Below, piece by piece: positions 43,729-55,890 of a DNA stretch of 64,000 bases. Position 1 is the stretch's first letter; every line of letters begins with the position of its first letter. The notes under the pieces were generated by a model. That model was given only the letters and a program-made list of their open reading frames with translations. It had not been told where the DNA came from and made no database searches. A program made the position numbers and the translations under genes. This DNA is from Chamaelirium japonicum (lineage: Eukaryota; Streptophyta; Magnoliopsida; Liliales; Melanthiaceae), in assembly GCA_947650365.1 (NCBI GenBank), contig OX393553.1, positions 63,549,055-63,613,054 of the forward strand. The letters run 5' to 3'.

Positions 43729-45684
43729 TGTTGTAGCTCGTGTGTCCTTAGCGTGGATTTTCTATATTAACATTAATAAAGATGACTTTGGTTATTGCTT
43801 TAATTAGAATACTACTATGGTATATGATAATTCTTATATAATAAAAGGACCCTAGGGAACACAGTAGGCCACTGAGGTGCATGGAGGATCCATGCTTGGG
43901 AGACCCAATGGACCAGTTCTGTGTAGACCTAGAACTAGTTCACAGCTTAGGTGATGCCGGTCGCTTCACCGAGAACAAGCTGTTGGCAGATAGAGGATAT
44001 GGTGAAGTCTCCACCATGGGAACATGGGATTTCTATTCACCTGACCAAGCACGATGATCGTGTTGAACAGGAACCAAGACGGTGCACAGTTCAGTGATTC
44101 AAACACTGGTGCATAAACCGTCTTACTACTATAGATAATCTGTCATTAACCCTGAGGGACCATGTACACTGGGTCAACCAGTTGTGTGGTGCTTTGATGT
44201 GCCAACATGTGCGGGCTTTCCATAGTCCAATACCACGGTACGCTGGGTTACCCGGCTGGCGCTTGAGTGGCATGTAATCCCTACAGGTTATCCGACGTCC
44301 AGTATTGGATGGGTACGGTTTGATGAGTCAATCTGTCCATACAGTTAACCCAGGCCTGGTGGTTGTCAGTATGACTGATGACGTTCCGGATGCTAGGCAT
44401 AGCACCGGAAGGTGTGTGGTGTTATAGATGACAAGTCATCAAACCCTAGTCAGATGATCGATCGGGATCTGACGGTGCTCCCCACCGCCCGAGTCGTATC
44501 ATGGCACCAGTAATAGGAGGGACTAAGGATTATCAGAGTATAGTAGAGAACAGGGTTACGAGGGAGTAACATAAGTTTAAGATCACTAGAGTTCAACTCG
44601 CGTCGTACTCTGGGTGGCTACGCGAGTTAATCGGATTAGGGCTGATTAACGGAACTTTCGGTGTGTCACCGGAACAGTTAATCAGGGATCCGGTTGGAGC
44701 TAGAGATCCCGAACCCTGAAGGTTCCACCCTATCGTTGCGTATAGGAATTGTTCCTCGACCTAGTTAGATACGTTGGATGCGAAGTAGCGTGTTGGAGCG
44801 CAAGCCCGGAGCCAAAGAACCTAATTCACATGTGTTACGGGCCATAGGGGTATTTTGGTAAATACTGAAATATGGCTCAGAACATATTGAATATGGATCT
44901 TAGAATGAGCGGAATAATTCCAGGAGCTCACAGGCGCTGACGGAACTCGATTCCAAGTAGTGCACCTCACTCAGTCTCACTTTCAGTTTTTCGCTTTTCG
45001 TGAAGGGCGTTTTCGTCCGGACTTCACGATAGACACCCGGAAGACCTAAATCCGACCCCCCCTCATCCCTATCCACCTAGGAGCTGGACCTAGGCTCCTT
45101 GGAGCCATGGGAGACCGGCCCTATAAAGGAAATAGGAGGGGGAGGGCCGGCCCTAATGGTTCTACTCCCTCCCCTCCAAAAATCCGACCCCTAGTCCCCC
45201 TCCTTTGTGGTTTCGGCCAAGGAAAAGAGAGGAAGAAGAAGGGAGAAGGAAGAGGAAGAAAGGAGAAGGAAGAAAGGAGAAAGAGGAGGAGAAAATCTCA
45301 CGGCTCACCATCGTCTTCACAACGGATTCCTCCGTTGGCTCGTAATTCTTGCACTCAGAGACGGGATTTCGAGGATTCTTCAATTCTCAAAGAACAAGGT
45401 GCTATCCGACAGTTTCCCTTGCGATTCAAGTGCGGTTCTTCATCGTTCCGTAATCTCCGGATCATAGATCCATAAGGTATGATGAATCTAAACACCTAAG
45501 TAGATGCATGCATGTCTTCCGTAGATCGTAGTATGCCTCTAGGGTGTCCGCATATATGCTAAAATCGTAGATTTGCATGTAGATTGTTTTGTATCACGAA
45601 TTGTAATGAAACATACACCATATGATCTTTGGATCTTTCTTTTGCTTCCGCTGCGACTCTGATTAGCGGAACCCAATTCCAACA
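43729..45684 (+). repeat. copia C 3' LTR
   Basis: A 1956-bp LTR, starting TGTTGTAGCTCG after the purine tract AAGTGGGAGAT and ending CAATTCCAACA. The TATA box is at 45122. It differs from the 5' LTR by scattered changes and a 12-15 bp indel in the GA-rich leader. Confidence 0.9.
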
Positions 45685-45909
45685 GTCTCCACTTGAGGTA
45701 GTGAAGACATAGCGGCTGGAGTAAACATTATCTATTTTTAAATTCCATAAAATAGATTGTAGTAGACCCTAGCCTAATTTTTTTTTAAAACCATTGTTTA
45801 CATAAATTATGACCAAGCTCGACCCCCTTGCCTCCATCCTTAATGATAACAAACGTACGGGACCAAACTACGAGGACTGAAAGTATAACCTTATGCTTGT
45901 CCAAAGGGT
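45685..45909 (+). other. copia B leader, continuation after copia C
   Basis: The sequence GTCTCCACTTGAGGTAGTG and what follows has no counterpart in copia C. At about 45900 it joins the shared gag region (AAGGGTTGGCAAACAC). No gene is supported. Confidence 0.6.
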
Positions 45910-48900
45910 TGGCAAACACTCAATTGCCCTAAGTACCCCTCAACCAGCTATGCCGGGACCAAGTGCTACTGAGGCCCAGTTGAAGGAATGAAAAGAAAGG
46001 CTAGATGCTAATGAGATGTGCAAGTGCTATATAGTGGCATCCTTACAGACCGTTCTTCAGAAGCAAGTCGAAGACATGGCCTTTGCTTCAGACATGATGC
46101 CCTATTTAAAGAAAATGTTCGAAGGTCGCCTGACCATCAAGAAATTAGGATCCACGAACATGGCAGAGGGGACTTTAGTTCGGGATCATATGCTAAAATT
46201 ATTTGGCTATGTGAATGAACTTGGTTCCTTTGATGTCATCTTGGATGCAGAGATCCAGACCGATATTTTTCTTGCATCTCTATCAGGAACGTTTGAGGGC
46301 TTCGTTACCAACGTTAACCTTAACCAGTTGGAGTTGACTAACGCAGAGATCCTAGCGGTGCTCTAGGCAGTAGAGGACGGGATGAAGGCAAGAGCCCAAT
46401 TCCTGAACGTACAGCGGAAGAATTTTCTGAAAGCCAAAGGCAAGTTTCAGAAAAAGAATGTCTAAGAAACCCATGAAGATGGGCTAGGTGCAGTTGCAAG
46501 TTACTAAGCAGGATGGTCCGGCGAAGCCCAAAGGAAAATATTTTTGATACGGCAAGAACTAACACTGGAAGGGTGACTGTTGTGCGGCTCCCAAGAAGAC
46601 TGAGACAGGTATATCTCAAATCCATATAGTGGAATCCCTTGTAGCATCCAGTTGTTCTCTAGTCTTATGGATTATGGATTCTAGTTCTACTAACCATGTT
46701 TGCAATAATTTGCAGGGGTTCAAGAAGATAAGAAAACTGGATGATGGAGAGATCATCCTAAGCATGAGAACTGAGGCCGTGGTAGAGGCTGAAGCAGTTG
46801 GAGATTTCGTCTTGCAGTTTCTTGATGGAAGAAGTTTATTACTTAGAGACATACTTTATGTACCATCCTTGAGACGAAACTTAATTTCTGTTTCCTTATT
46901 GAATAATGAAAGTTTTTTAGTTTTATTTGATACTTCTGGTGTGTCAATTAAATTTAATGGTTCCTTTATTTGTAAGGAAAAGACACAGAATGGTCTCTAT
47001 GTAATTAACTCTAATCATAAGCAGGATAACATAACTAAAGTCTGTGTGATTAATTCATCTAAAAGGAAAAATCCCTCAGATAATCCAACACTCCTTTGGT
47101 ATCTAAGGCTTGAACACATAGCCTCAGACAGGATTCACAGGTTGGTTAAGGTAGGACTTTCAAGTCCAGATGTTTCAAAGAGCCTACCAACGTATGAGTC
47201 TTGCTTGGAAGGTAAGATGACTAAAAGAACTTTTTGAGCCAAAAGTAGCAGATCTTAAGAGGTATTGGAGTTGGTACACACTGATGTATGTGGGCCCATA
47301 AGTGTCCGTGCCATAGGAGGCTTCGAGTATTTTATCACCTTCACGGATGATCACTCAAGGTTTGGATACATATACCTAATGTGGCGGAAGTCTAAATCCT
47401 TTGATAAGTTCAAGGAGTTCAGAGTTGAAGCAGAAAAGCAGACGGATAAGAGTATTAAGTCTCTTCGATCGGATCGAGGAGGCAAAAACCTATCAGATAA
47501 ATTTATTGGGTACCTGCGTGAGCATGGGATTGTATCCCAATTGACTGCAACAGGGATACCATAACAAAACGGTGTATCTGAGAGGGAACCGAACTTTGTT
47601 AGACATGGTTCAGATTATGATGAGTTATGCAATATTGCCACCTAGTTTTTGGGGATATGCCCTAGAGATGGCAGCATATACCTTGAACTTTGTTCCATCA
47701 AAGTCAGTATCTCTAACTCCTTAGGAGCTATGATTGAAGCGAAAGCCAAGCCTGCATCATTTTAGAATTTGGGATTGCTTAGCACATGTGCGGAAGGACA
47801 AGCAAGATAAGATGGAGTAAAAGATTAAGGTATATCTATTCGTTGGGTATCCAAAAGGGACAAAGGGTGATTTATTTTATGATCCTGAGGATAGAAAGGT
47901 TATCGTCTCGATGAATGTCGTATTCCTAGAGCATGATTATTTAATAGACATAAGCCCACCAGTAAAATAGTTCTTGAAAAATTGCTTGGTACTGATGGGA
48001 GTACACAGACAGAAAACGTAATGGGAGCTATACCGCTAAGATAAATGATACTGTAGAATCAACTCCTACGGAACCACCATAGACTCATCGCATTGGGAGG
48101 ACCATAAGAGCTCCTGATAGATACATTGGAGAAGCCTTCTTGGTAGATCCAGAGTTTTAGAAGGATGATCCTCTGAACTATGACAAAGTGATGGTATCCT
48201 CTGACCATGCAGTATGGTAGAAAGCCATGGAGGCAGAACTGACATCGATATCCTAAAACTCGGTCTGGACACTTGTAACACCGCCTCACAACATTAAACC
48301 TATTGGGTGTAAGTGGGTGTACAAAAGAAAAGGAGGTCCGGATGGTACCGTTGAGACTTACAAAGCTAGACTAGTCGCTAAGGGTTATACCCAGCGAGAA
48401 GGAATCGACTATGGTGAAACCTTTTCGCCAGTGGCTATGCTTAAGTCTCAATAGGGATTTGGAAGAAGACATCTATATGTCTCAGCCTCCAGTCTTTGTC
48501 GCAAAAGGTCAAGAAAGTCTGGTGTGCAAGTTGTAAAGGTCCATTTATGGACTGAAGTAAGCATCCAGAAGTTGGAACATACATTTTGATCAAGCTATCC
48601 AGTCTTATGGATTTGAACAGAATGTGGATGAACCATGTGTTTATAAGAGGAGCGATAAGACTGTAGTAATTTCTCTAGTACTTTAAGTAGACGATATCCT
48701 GCTTATTGGAAACGATGTTAGAACATTATCTACAGTGAAGGTGTAGTTATCCTCTCAATTTGACATAAAAGACTTGGGTGAAGTGAGTTATGTTCTTGGG
48801 ATCAAGGTAACTCGAGATCGTCAGAACAAGATTCTCTCACTATCATAGTCAGCCTATATAAATACTATCTTGGTCAGATTCAGTATGCACAACTCCAAGA

Positions 48901-49666
48901 AGGGACTAATTTCATTCAAACATAGAATGAAATTGTCTAAGGATCAGGGTCCTAAGACTCCTAAGGAGAGAGCAGAGATGCAGAAGATACCTTATGCTTC
49001 GGCTGTAGGAAGTCTAATGTATGTTATGCAGTACACAAGACCAGATATATATTATACAGTAGGCATGATGGGCAGGTATCAGTCAAATCCGGGTTCAGGG
49101 CACTAGACTGCTGTGAAAAGTATACTCAAGTATCTCCGTAGGATGAGAGATTATGAGTTAGTTTACTCTTCACAAGAACTGATGCCGATTTGATATACGG
49201 ATTCTAACTTTACAGCAGATCCGGAATCAAGGAGATCACGTCAGGGTTTGTGTTTTTATTGGAAGGAGGAGCTGTTAGTTGGAGGAGAGTGAAGCAGGGA
49301 TGCATCACAGATTCTACGACAAAGGTTGAGTACGTTGTGGCGTGCTAAACAGCCAAGGAGGCGGTGTGGCTCAAAAAGTTTCTCACGGACTTAGGATACA
49401 TACCGGGAGCTCAAGATCTTGTTATCCTTTACTGCGATAATAGTAGAGCAGTAGCACAATCCAAGGAGCCAAGATATTACCAGAATAGTAAGCACATAGA
49501 GCGGAAATATAATATTATCCGAAACTTGCAGAAGCGAGGAGAGGTTCCAGTAACACAGGTGGTCTCTGCAGATAACATGGCGGACCCTTTCACAAAGGTG
49601 TTACCGACCAAGGATTTTGAGAAGCACGTGGATGCCAAGGGAGTTAAGATTGTTATTCCCCGCTAG
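45910..49666 (+). pseudogene. copia B gag-pol remnant, heavily decayed
   Basis: It is colinear with copia C 39855-43714. Readable parts are gag 46016-46366 (CKCYIVASLQTVLQKQVEDM), protease to pre-integrase 46629-47237, integrase core 47265-47564 (HTDVCGPISVRAIGG, TFTDDHSRFGY), a short RT part at 48870-49106 and RNase H 49364-49666 ending at TAG 49664. Many stops and indels intervene. About 70 bp of the RT region is missing near 48450 (the part that encodes [13 protein letters not shown] in copia C), and the YVDD region reads with a stop (TTTAAGTAGACGAT). It is older than copia C. Confidence 0.85.
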
Positions 49667-49680
49667 GCCAAGTGGAAGAT

Positions 49681-51602
49681 TGTTGTAGCTCGTGTGTCCT
49701 GAGTGTGGATTTTCTGTATTAACATTAATTAAGTTGACTTTGGTTATTGCTTTACTTAGAATACTACTTTGGTATATGTTAATACACATATAATAAAAGG
49801 ACCCTAGGGAACACAGTAGGCCACTGGAGTGCATAGTGGATCAATGCTTGGGAGACTCAGTGGACCAGTTCTATATAGACCTAGAACTATTTACAACTTT
49901 GATGATGCCTGTCGCTTTACCAAGAATAAGTTGTTGGCAGGTAGATGATGTGGTGAAGTCTCCACCACAGGAACATGGGATTCTCATTCACCTGACCAAG
50001 CACGATGATCGTACTGAATTGGAACCAAGACTGTGCACAGTTCAGTGATTCAGACACTGGTGCATAAATTATCTTACTACTATAGATAATCTGTCCTTAA
50101 CCCTGAGAGACCATGTACACTGGGCCAACCAGTTGTGTAGTGCTTTGATATACCAACGTGTGCGGACCTTCCATAGTCCAATACCACGGTATGTTGGGTT
50201 ACCCGGCTGACGCTTGAGTAGCATGCAATCCCTACAGGTTATCCGACGTCCAGTGTTGGATGGGTACGTTTTGATGAGTCAATCTGTCCACACAGTTAAC
50301 CCAGGCCTGGTGGTTGTCAGTATGATTGATGATGTTCCGGATGCTAGGCATAACACCGAAAGGTGTGTGGTGTTATAGATGATAAGTCATCAGATCCTAG
50401 TCAGATGATCGATCGGGATCTGACGGTGCTCCCCACCGCCCGAGTTGTGTTATTACACCAATTATATGAGGGACTAAGGATTATCATAGTATAGTAGAGA
50501 ACAGGGTTATGAGAGAGTAACATAAGTTTAGGATCACTAGAGTTTAACTCGCGTCACACTCTGTGTGGCTATGCGGGTTAATCGGATTAGGGCTGATTAA
50601 CAGAACTTTCGGTGTGTCACCGGAATAGTTAATCAAGGATCCGGTTGGAGATAGAGATCCTGAATCCTGAAGGTTCCACCATGTCGTTGTGTATAAGAAT
50701 TATTCCCTGACCTGGTTGGATACGTTGGATGCGAAGTAGCGCGATGGAGCGCAAGCCCGGAGCCTAAGAACCTAATTCACATGTGTTAAGGGCAATAGGG
50801 GTATTTTGATAAATACTGAAATATGGCTTAAAACATATTGAATATGGATCCTAAAATGAGCAGAATAATTCTAGGAGCTCATAGGCGTTGACGGAACTCG
50901 ATTCCAAGTAGCGCACCTCACTCAATCTCTCTTACAGTGTTTCACTTTTTGTGAATGGCGTTTTCATCCAGGCTTCACGATAGACATGTGGAAACCCTAA
51001 AAACCACCCCCCCTCATCCCAATCACTAGGGGTCCGGCCCTAGCTTGCGTATGTGAGTTGGGGCCGACCCTATAAAGGGATTGGAGGGAGAGGGGGCCGG
51101 CCCTATGTGCTCCCATCTCTAGAAAACCCGATCCCCTCTCTCTTCTCCCTTTTTTGTGGTTTCGGCCAAGAAAGAAAGAGGAAGAAGAAGAAGGAAGGAA
51201 GAAGAAGGAAGAAGAGAGAAAGAGAAGGAGGGGGTCTTGCGGCTCACCGTAGTCTTCGCAATGAATTCCTCCGTCGGCTCGTAGTCCTTGCACTCAGAGA
51301 TAGGACTTCAAGGATTCCTCCATTCGCAAAGGACAAGGTGCCATCCGATAGCTTCCCTTGCGATTCACGTGCGGTTCATCATCGTTCCGTTCTCTTCGGA
51401 TCATAGATCCACAAGGTATGATGATTCTAAACACCTAACTAGATGCATGCATGTCTTCCGTAGATCGTAGTATGCCTCTAGGGTGTCCGCACATATGCTA
51501 AGATCATATATTTGCATGTAGATTGTTTTACAGAATCAATTATAATGGAACATACACCATAGGATCTTTGGATCTACCTTTTGCTTCTGCTGCGACTATG
51601 AT
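49681..51602 (+). repeat. copia B 3' LTR, first part
   Basis: It starts TGTTGTAGCTCG after AAGTGGAAGAT and runs to GCGACTATGAT, where element X was inserted. The last 21 bp of unique LTR sequence (AATGGGATTTAATTCGCAACA) are found at 56914-56934. Confidence 0.9.
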
Positions 51603-52626
51603 TGTTTGGGGGATTTTTCGCTGGTCCGTGCGGGCTACCTGCAAGAGAGAGAAAAAGCATGAAAACGGCTGGCTCCCTTAGGAGCGCAGACCCTCCGACG
51701 CTCAAGTCAGTCACGGGTGCACAACGGCGAGCTGTTGTATACCAAAGTAGTAGGGAAATGAGATTCGAACCTGTACTATGGAGCCTGGGGGTGAGCATTT
51801 ATAGCAATCGACGGCCTACAGTGGCTCGACATGTGGAGATTCTTCCGGCGCCTTCTAGACCACCACGATCTGGCTCACGTGGGCCTCTGACAGTCCTTGG
51901 TACTCGCACCCCTGACATTCTTTGTCATCGAGCCTGCCAGGCGGTTTGAGTGGGAGAGCATCTTTCTTGTCGCTACCAGGTGGCTATTCTAGAATGTTCA
52001 AGTCTGGGAGGTCTCTAACTGACGTGGGCGGGCTTCCGTGGACCACGATTGTCCACGTAGCTTCCGTGGGGTCTCGACACCTGGCTGCCTTTATGCTGCT
52101 CTGCAATGGGCGACCTCAGGGGGGAAGCAAAGGCGAGCTCGCCCTCCGTGGCTCCTTCCTTTCGCCCATATTTATCAAGAGTTGGACCTCGCGGGAGCAA
52201 CCTCTTCGATAAACAGGAGTCTGGGCGAGCTTGGGCGAGCTCCTGAGCGAGCTTCTGGACGAGCTTGGGCGAGCTCCTGAGCGAGCTCCTGGACGAGCTT
52301 AGGCGAGCTCCTGCGCTAGCTTAGGCGAGCTCCTGCGCGAGCTTGGACGAGCTCCTGAGCGAGCTCTTTGCCGAAGGCCCCTTCAGCCCAATGTGGATCT
52401 CGCTCCCTGTCAGGATGACTTGGCGAGCAGGGGGGGGGGGGGGGGGGGGCGAACTCCCGGGCGAGTTCCCCATCCCTTGGAATCCTGGGGTCTATGAGAT
52501 CCGTAGGCAGAGGGGGAAACTGGTGCTGAGCGCGGGGAGCCAGGGGCGGGCTATTGGCGAGCTAGGAGGCGAGCTCTATTCGGATGAGGGCTCCAACTCC
52601 TGGACGGATTTTAGCTACCCCCAATA
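51603..52626 (-). repeat. element X 3' LTR (left copy in window coordinates)
   Basis: A 1024-bp LTR. The outer end TGTTTGGGGG is intact and the inner end reads CCCCCAATA instead of CCCCCAACA. It holds an array of GCGAGCTCCTG-like 11-12-mers (52222-52365) and a poly-G run of about 20 bases at 52430-52449. Confidence 0.9.
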
Positions 52627-53400
52627 TTACCCCCTCCTGAGGGAGCGACCAAGGAGACTTTGATGCTCGCTCAGGAGTCTTATTGCACATGCCGGTCAAA
52701 TTGGGAGCGCCCGTCATTGGCGACCTCCGCCTTGTGGGCTGCGGGCACTGCCGTGGGCGGTCTGCGCCGAGAGTTTTGACTGCCAGTATTTCACAAACGC
52801 TGGGCGGGCCGGGAGCATCAGCCACGAGCGATCTCCTTCCGGTGCGAGCTTGCCATACGCGGTCAGGGTCTACCTTGGGCGAGCTGCGGGCACCAGCCGT
52901 GGGCGGTCTGCGTCGAGAGTTTCGACTCCCAGTACTTCACAAATGCTGGGCGGGCCGGGAGCATCAGCCACGAGCGATCTCCTTCCGGTGCGAGCTTGCC
53001 ACACGTGGTCAGGGTCTACCTTGGGCGAGCTGCGGGCACCAGCCGTGGGCGGTCTGCGTCGAGAGTTTTGACTCCCAGTACTTCACAAACGCCGGGCGGG
53101 CCAGGAGCATCAGCCACGAGCGATCTCCTTCCGGTGCGAGCTTGCCACACGCGGTCAGGGTCTACCTTGGGCGAGCTGCGGGCACCAGCCGTGGGCGGTC
53201 TGCGTCGAGAGTTTCGACTCCCAGTACTTCACAAACGCTGGGCGGGCCGGGAGCGTCAGCCACGAGCGATCTCCTTCCGGCACGAGCTCATCGCACGCGG
53301 TCAGGGTCTGCCTCGGGCGAGCTGTGGGCACCAGCCGCATGCGATCTTGTGGCTTGGGTATCGCTCCAAATCTCCAACGGTCGCTTCATCTTAAATGCGG
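52627..53400 (-). repeat. 146-bp tandem repeats in the 3' region of element X
   Basis: About four and a half units of 146 bp (GTCTACCTTGGGCGAGCTG recurs at about 52868, 53014 and 53160) share GGGAGCATCAGCCACGAGCG and CAGTACTTCACAAACGCTGG. Open frames such as 52683-53405 result from the repeat. A tandem array just before the 3' LTR parallels the Tat layout. Confidence 0.88.
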
Positions 53401-53744
53401 CGTGAGGCTCGATGTTTCTTTCTCTCTCTGTGTTGCTCATGAGCCCGTTTTAGGAGTTTCGCAGCGATCTCGAGAGTGATACCCCGGGCGAGGCAGCTAA
53501 TTCGATTCAATCTTTTTATCTTTAAAGTATATGCAAACGAAAAACTCGGCATGCTCGCTAAAACTCAATTAGTCTCTGAGCCCGGAAAATGATAAGCGAA
53601 CCAAAAGACTTCAAAAACTTCCCTACACTCAGAGACTTAAACCATTTTTATTTTTGAAAGAAACTAATAAGTGCTAGCTGCCCCCTGCCCGGTTAATTTC
53701 CCTCGATGATCCTGTTCAGCGGATTTGCCCTTTGAGGGGTACGC
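53401..53744. other. element X spacer, no gene
   Basis: Lower-GC unique sequence between the two repeat regions. Nothing recognisable is seen. Confidence 0.6.
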
Positions 53745-54350
53745 TCACGCCAGGATGCTTCCGTTCATGGCAGGTGAACGCGAAGGATCCCGGTTAGGTT
53801 TAGAGTCCACTAGGCAGCGGACTTCCCCGGGAATCTCAAGGTCGCCCACTGGATGCCTCTGAGGATCCCGGTCTTGCTTTAAGTCCGCACGACGGCGGAC
53901 TGCCCCGGGATGCTCAAGGTCGCCCACTGGCTGCCTCTGAGGATCCCGGTCTTGCTTTAAGTCCGCACAACGGCGGACTGCCCCGGGAAGCTCAAGGTCG
54001 CCCACTGGCTGCCTCTGAGGATCCCGGTCTTGCTTTAAGTCCGCACAACGGCGGACTGCCCCGGGAAGCTCAAGGTCGCCCACTGGCTGCCTCTGAGGAT
54101 CCCGGTCTTGCTTTAAGTCCGCACGACGGCGGACTGCCCCGGGAAGCTCAAGGTCGTCCACTGGCTGCCTTTGAGGATCCCGATCTTGCTTTAAGTCCGC
54201 ACAACGGCGGACTACCCCGGGAAGCTCAAGGTCGCCCACTGGCTGCCTCTGAGGATCCCGGTCTTGCTTTAAGTCCGCACGACGGCGGACTGTCCCGGGA
54301 AGCTCTAGGTCGCCCACTGGCTGCCTCTGAGGATCCCGGTCTTGCTTTAT
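53745..54350 (-). repeat. 78-bp tandem repeats downstream of element X gag
   Basis: About seven units of 78 bp. On the minus strand each reads as 26 residues, VGDLELPGAVRRRADLKQD plus RDPQRQP, and the unit length is a multiple of three, so one frame (54317-53745, 190 codons) stays open. It is not in the gag frame. Whether it is translated is unknown. Confidence 0.85.
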
Positions 54351-54406
54351 AGATCATGCGGGCTCTTGGGCGCCGAGCTTCCGAGTTAAATTCTTTGTTG
54401 AAACCT

Positions 54407-55800
54407 CTATCGTTCATGCGGGCTCTCCACGGTCTTAACGACAAGAGGCCGCAGAGCCGGAGGAGGTCGCTGCTCGACTGCCTTTCCCTCCCGATCTAAC
54501 ACCGCATCTTCGAGCTTGATGTGTTGCTGGACAAGAGCGAAGAGCTCGACCATCGTGCGAGGATCTTTGATCACCAGCGTGTCATGAAGCTTGCTCCCCT
54601 CGGGGAGGGCGTTCCGGAAAGCGCTCTCCGTCGTGCAATCTTGACCGACCGCATCCTCGAGGGCGAGGTAGGTGCTTCGAGAGCGCGTCGCGAAGCTTCG
54701 CAGGCTTTCGCAGGCTCCCATGGCCAAAGTAAAAAGGGACTCAATCCTCTTTGGGGGCTGCCTGTTGCAGCGGTACTGCTCCAGAAATAGCTTGGAGAGA
54801 GTTGGGAAGTCTGGAATGGTGCCCGATGGCAGCTTGTGTAACCAATTTAGCGCCGAGCCCGTCAAACTGCTCGGGAAAGCCCGGCACAAGACATGGTCTT
54901 GGTCCCGGAAAACTAATAGCTTCCGGTAAGCCAATAGATGGTCGACTGGATCTTGCGATCCGTCGAACAGAACAAACTTCGGGGGGGTCCAATGGTGCGG
55001 AAAGCCTCCTTGGTGCACCTCGCTTGTGAAGGGCGAGCTACCCCCGTGGGCGGCGAGGTCCTCCAGCAGGTCGATCGTCACGTTAGGTCGCTGCCAGTGC
55101 CCGGGGAGAACTCCCAGAGGCTGCTGCGCAGGTCCTAGGCGGCCGTGCATGCCCCCTCGAGGGAGGTTTGGATCCACCCCGCGGCGGCCCTCGGGGGCTA
55201 GCGATCGGCGGCCTCCTTGCTGTTCACCCGCGGACTCCTTCAGCGTGGCGGTTGGTCTGTGGGAGGCCGTTGCCTCTCGAGCTTCGGAAGGAACTGCCAC
55301 CGCGGGCTCTTTCCCTCGTCGCCGATGGCACGGGTCGCGATCCCGCTCTAGAGACCTTGCCTCCGACTCATCAAAATCGGCGCTCCGGCTACGGCGGCGA
55401 GGGATGGTCGCCCGTGAGGTCGCCTGGTTGCTAGACCGCTGGGTTACTAGCTTCTGCAACCTCGTAAGCGGGGTTTCCGACACCCTGCGCACGGCCGCTC
55501 TCTCGACCGGGAGTTCCGAATGGGAAACCTGCCGAGCCAGAATGGCCGTAGGCGGGCGCGATGTTGAAGCTGGTGGTCGCACCGGAGGTGCCGTATTCGC
55601 CGGCCGGACCGTCGGCTGGCCGCCGGAACCTGACGCAGTCGCGTCAGTTCCTCCATCATGGCCCGCTGGGTGGCCAACATCTCCAACAGGAGCTGGTCAC
55701 TGAGCGGGACATGGGGCTGGGGAGTCTCAATAAGAGGTTCGCTGCGCTCAGGCCTCGCACGGGTCCTCGATCGCCTGCGTCCCCTTGTCGTCGGAGCCAT
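54407..55800 (-). pseudogene. element X gag, one frameshift
   Basis: The minus-strand start is ATG 55800 (MAPTTRGRRRSRTRARPE). The frame has LLLEMLATQRAMMEELTRLR and then moves to another frame between about 55640 and 55582. The second frame carries 391 codons to the stop at 54407. A retrotransposon gag domain is seen: PPKFVLFDGSQDPVDHLLAY, LCRAFPSSLTGSALNWLHKL and LSKLFLEQYRCNRQPPKR. A Ser/Arg-rich basic linker precedes it. No zinc knuckle or protease follows. The gag would have packaged element RNA. Confidence 0.85.
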
Positions 55801-55871
55801 CTTTGGGGTTACGAGAGCCCACGGCGTTCAACCGCGTGGTCGTGGGTGTTCTCGCAGGAACCAGTCGAAGA

Positions 55872-55888
55872 TCCCACAGACGGCGCCA
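55872..55888 (-). other. element X primer-binding site
   Basis: On the minus strand TGGCGCCGTCTGTGGGA, identical to Tat A 2756-2772, lies two bases inside the LTR at 55891. Confidence 0.88.
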
Positions 55889-55890
55889 AA

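Larger units (their letters stand above)
36360..45684 (+). mobile_element. copia C: Ty1/copia element lying inside copia B
   Basis: The 5' LTR is 36360-38291 and the 3' LTR 43729-45684. The PBS variant TAGTATCAGAGC lies at 38294, and gag, protease, integrase, RT and RNase H follow in copia order. It is the least damaged of the three copia copies but carries several stops and a frameshift. The flanking pentamers differ (TGGAT before 36360, GTCTC after 45684), so no target duplication is visible. Confidence 0.85.

Noticed and set aside
52683..53405. 240-codon frame in element X
   Set aside because: It spans the 146-bp tandem repeats on the strand opposite to gag and has no domain.
53745..54350. 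CRISPR array, considered for the regular repeats here and elsewhere in the window
   Set aside because: The units are contiguous tandem repeats without unique spacers, and the DNA is plant nuclear.
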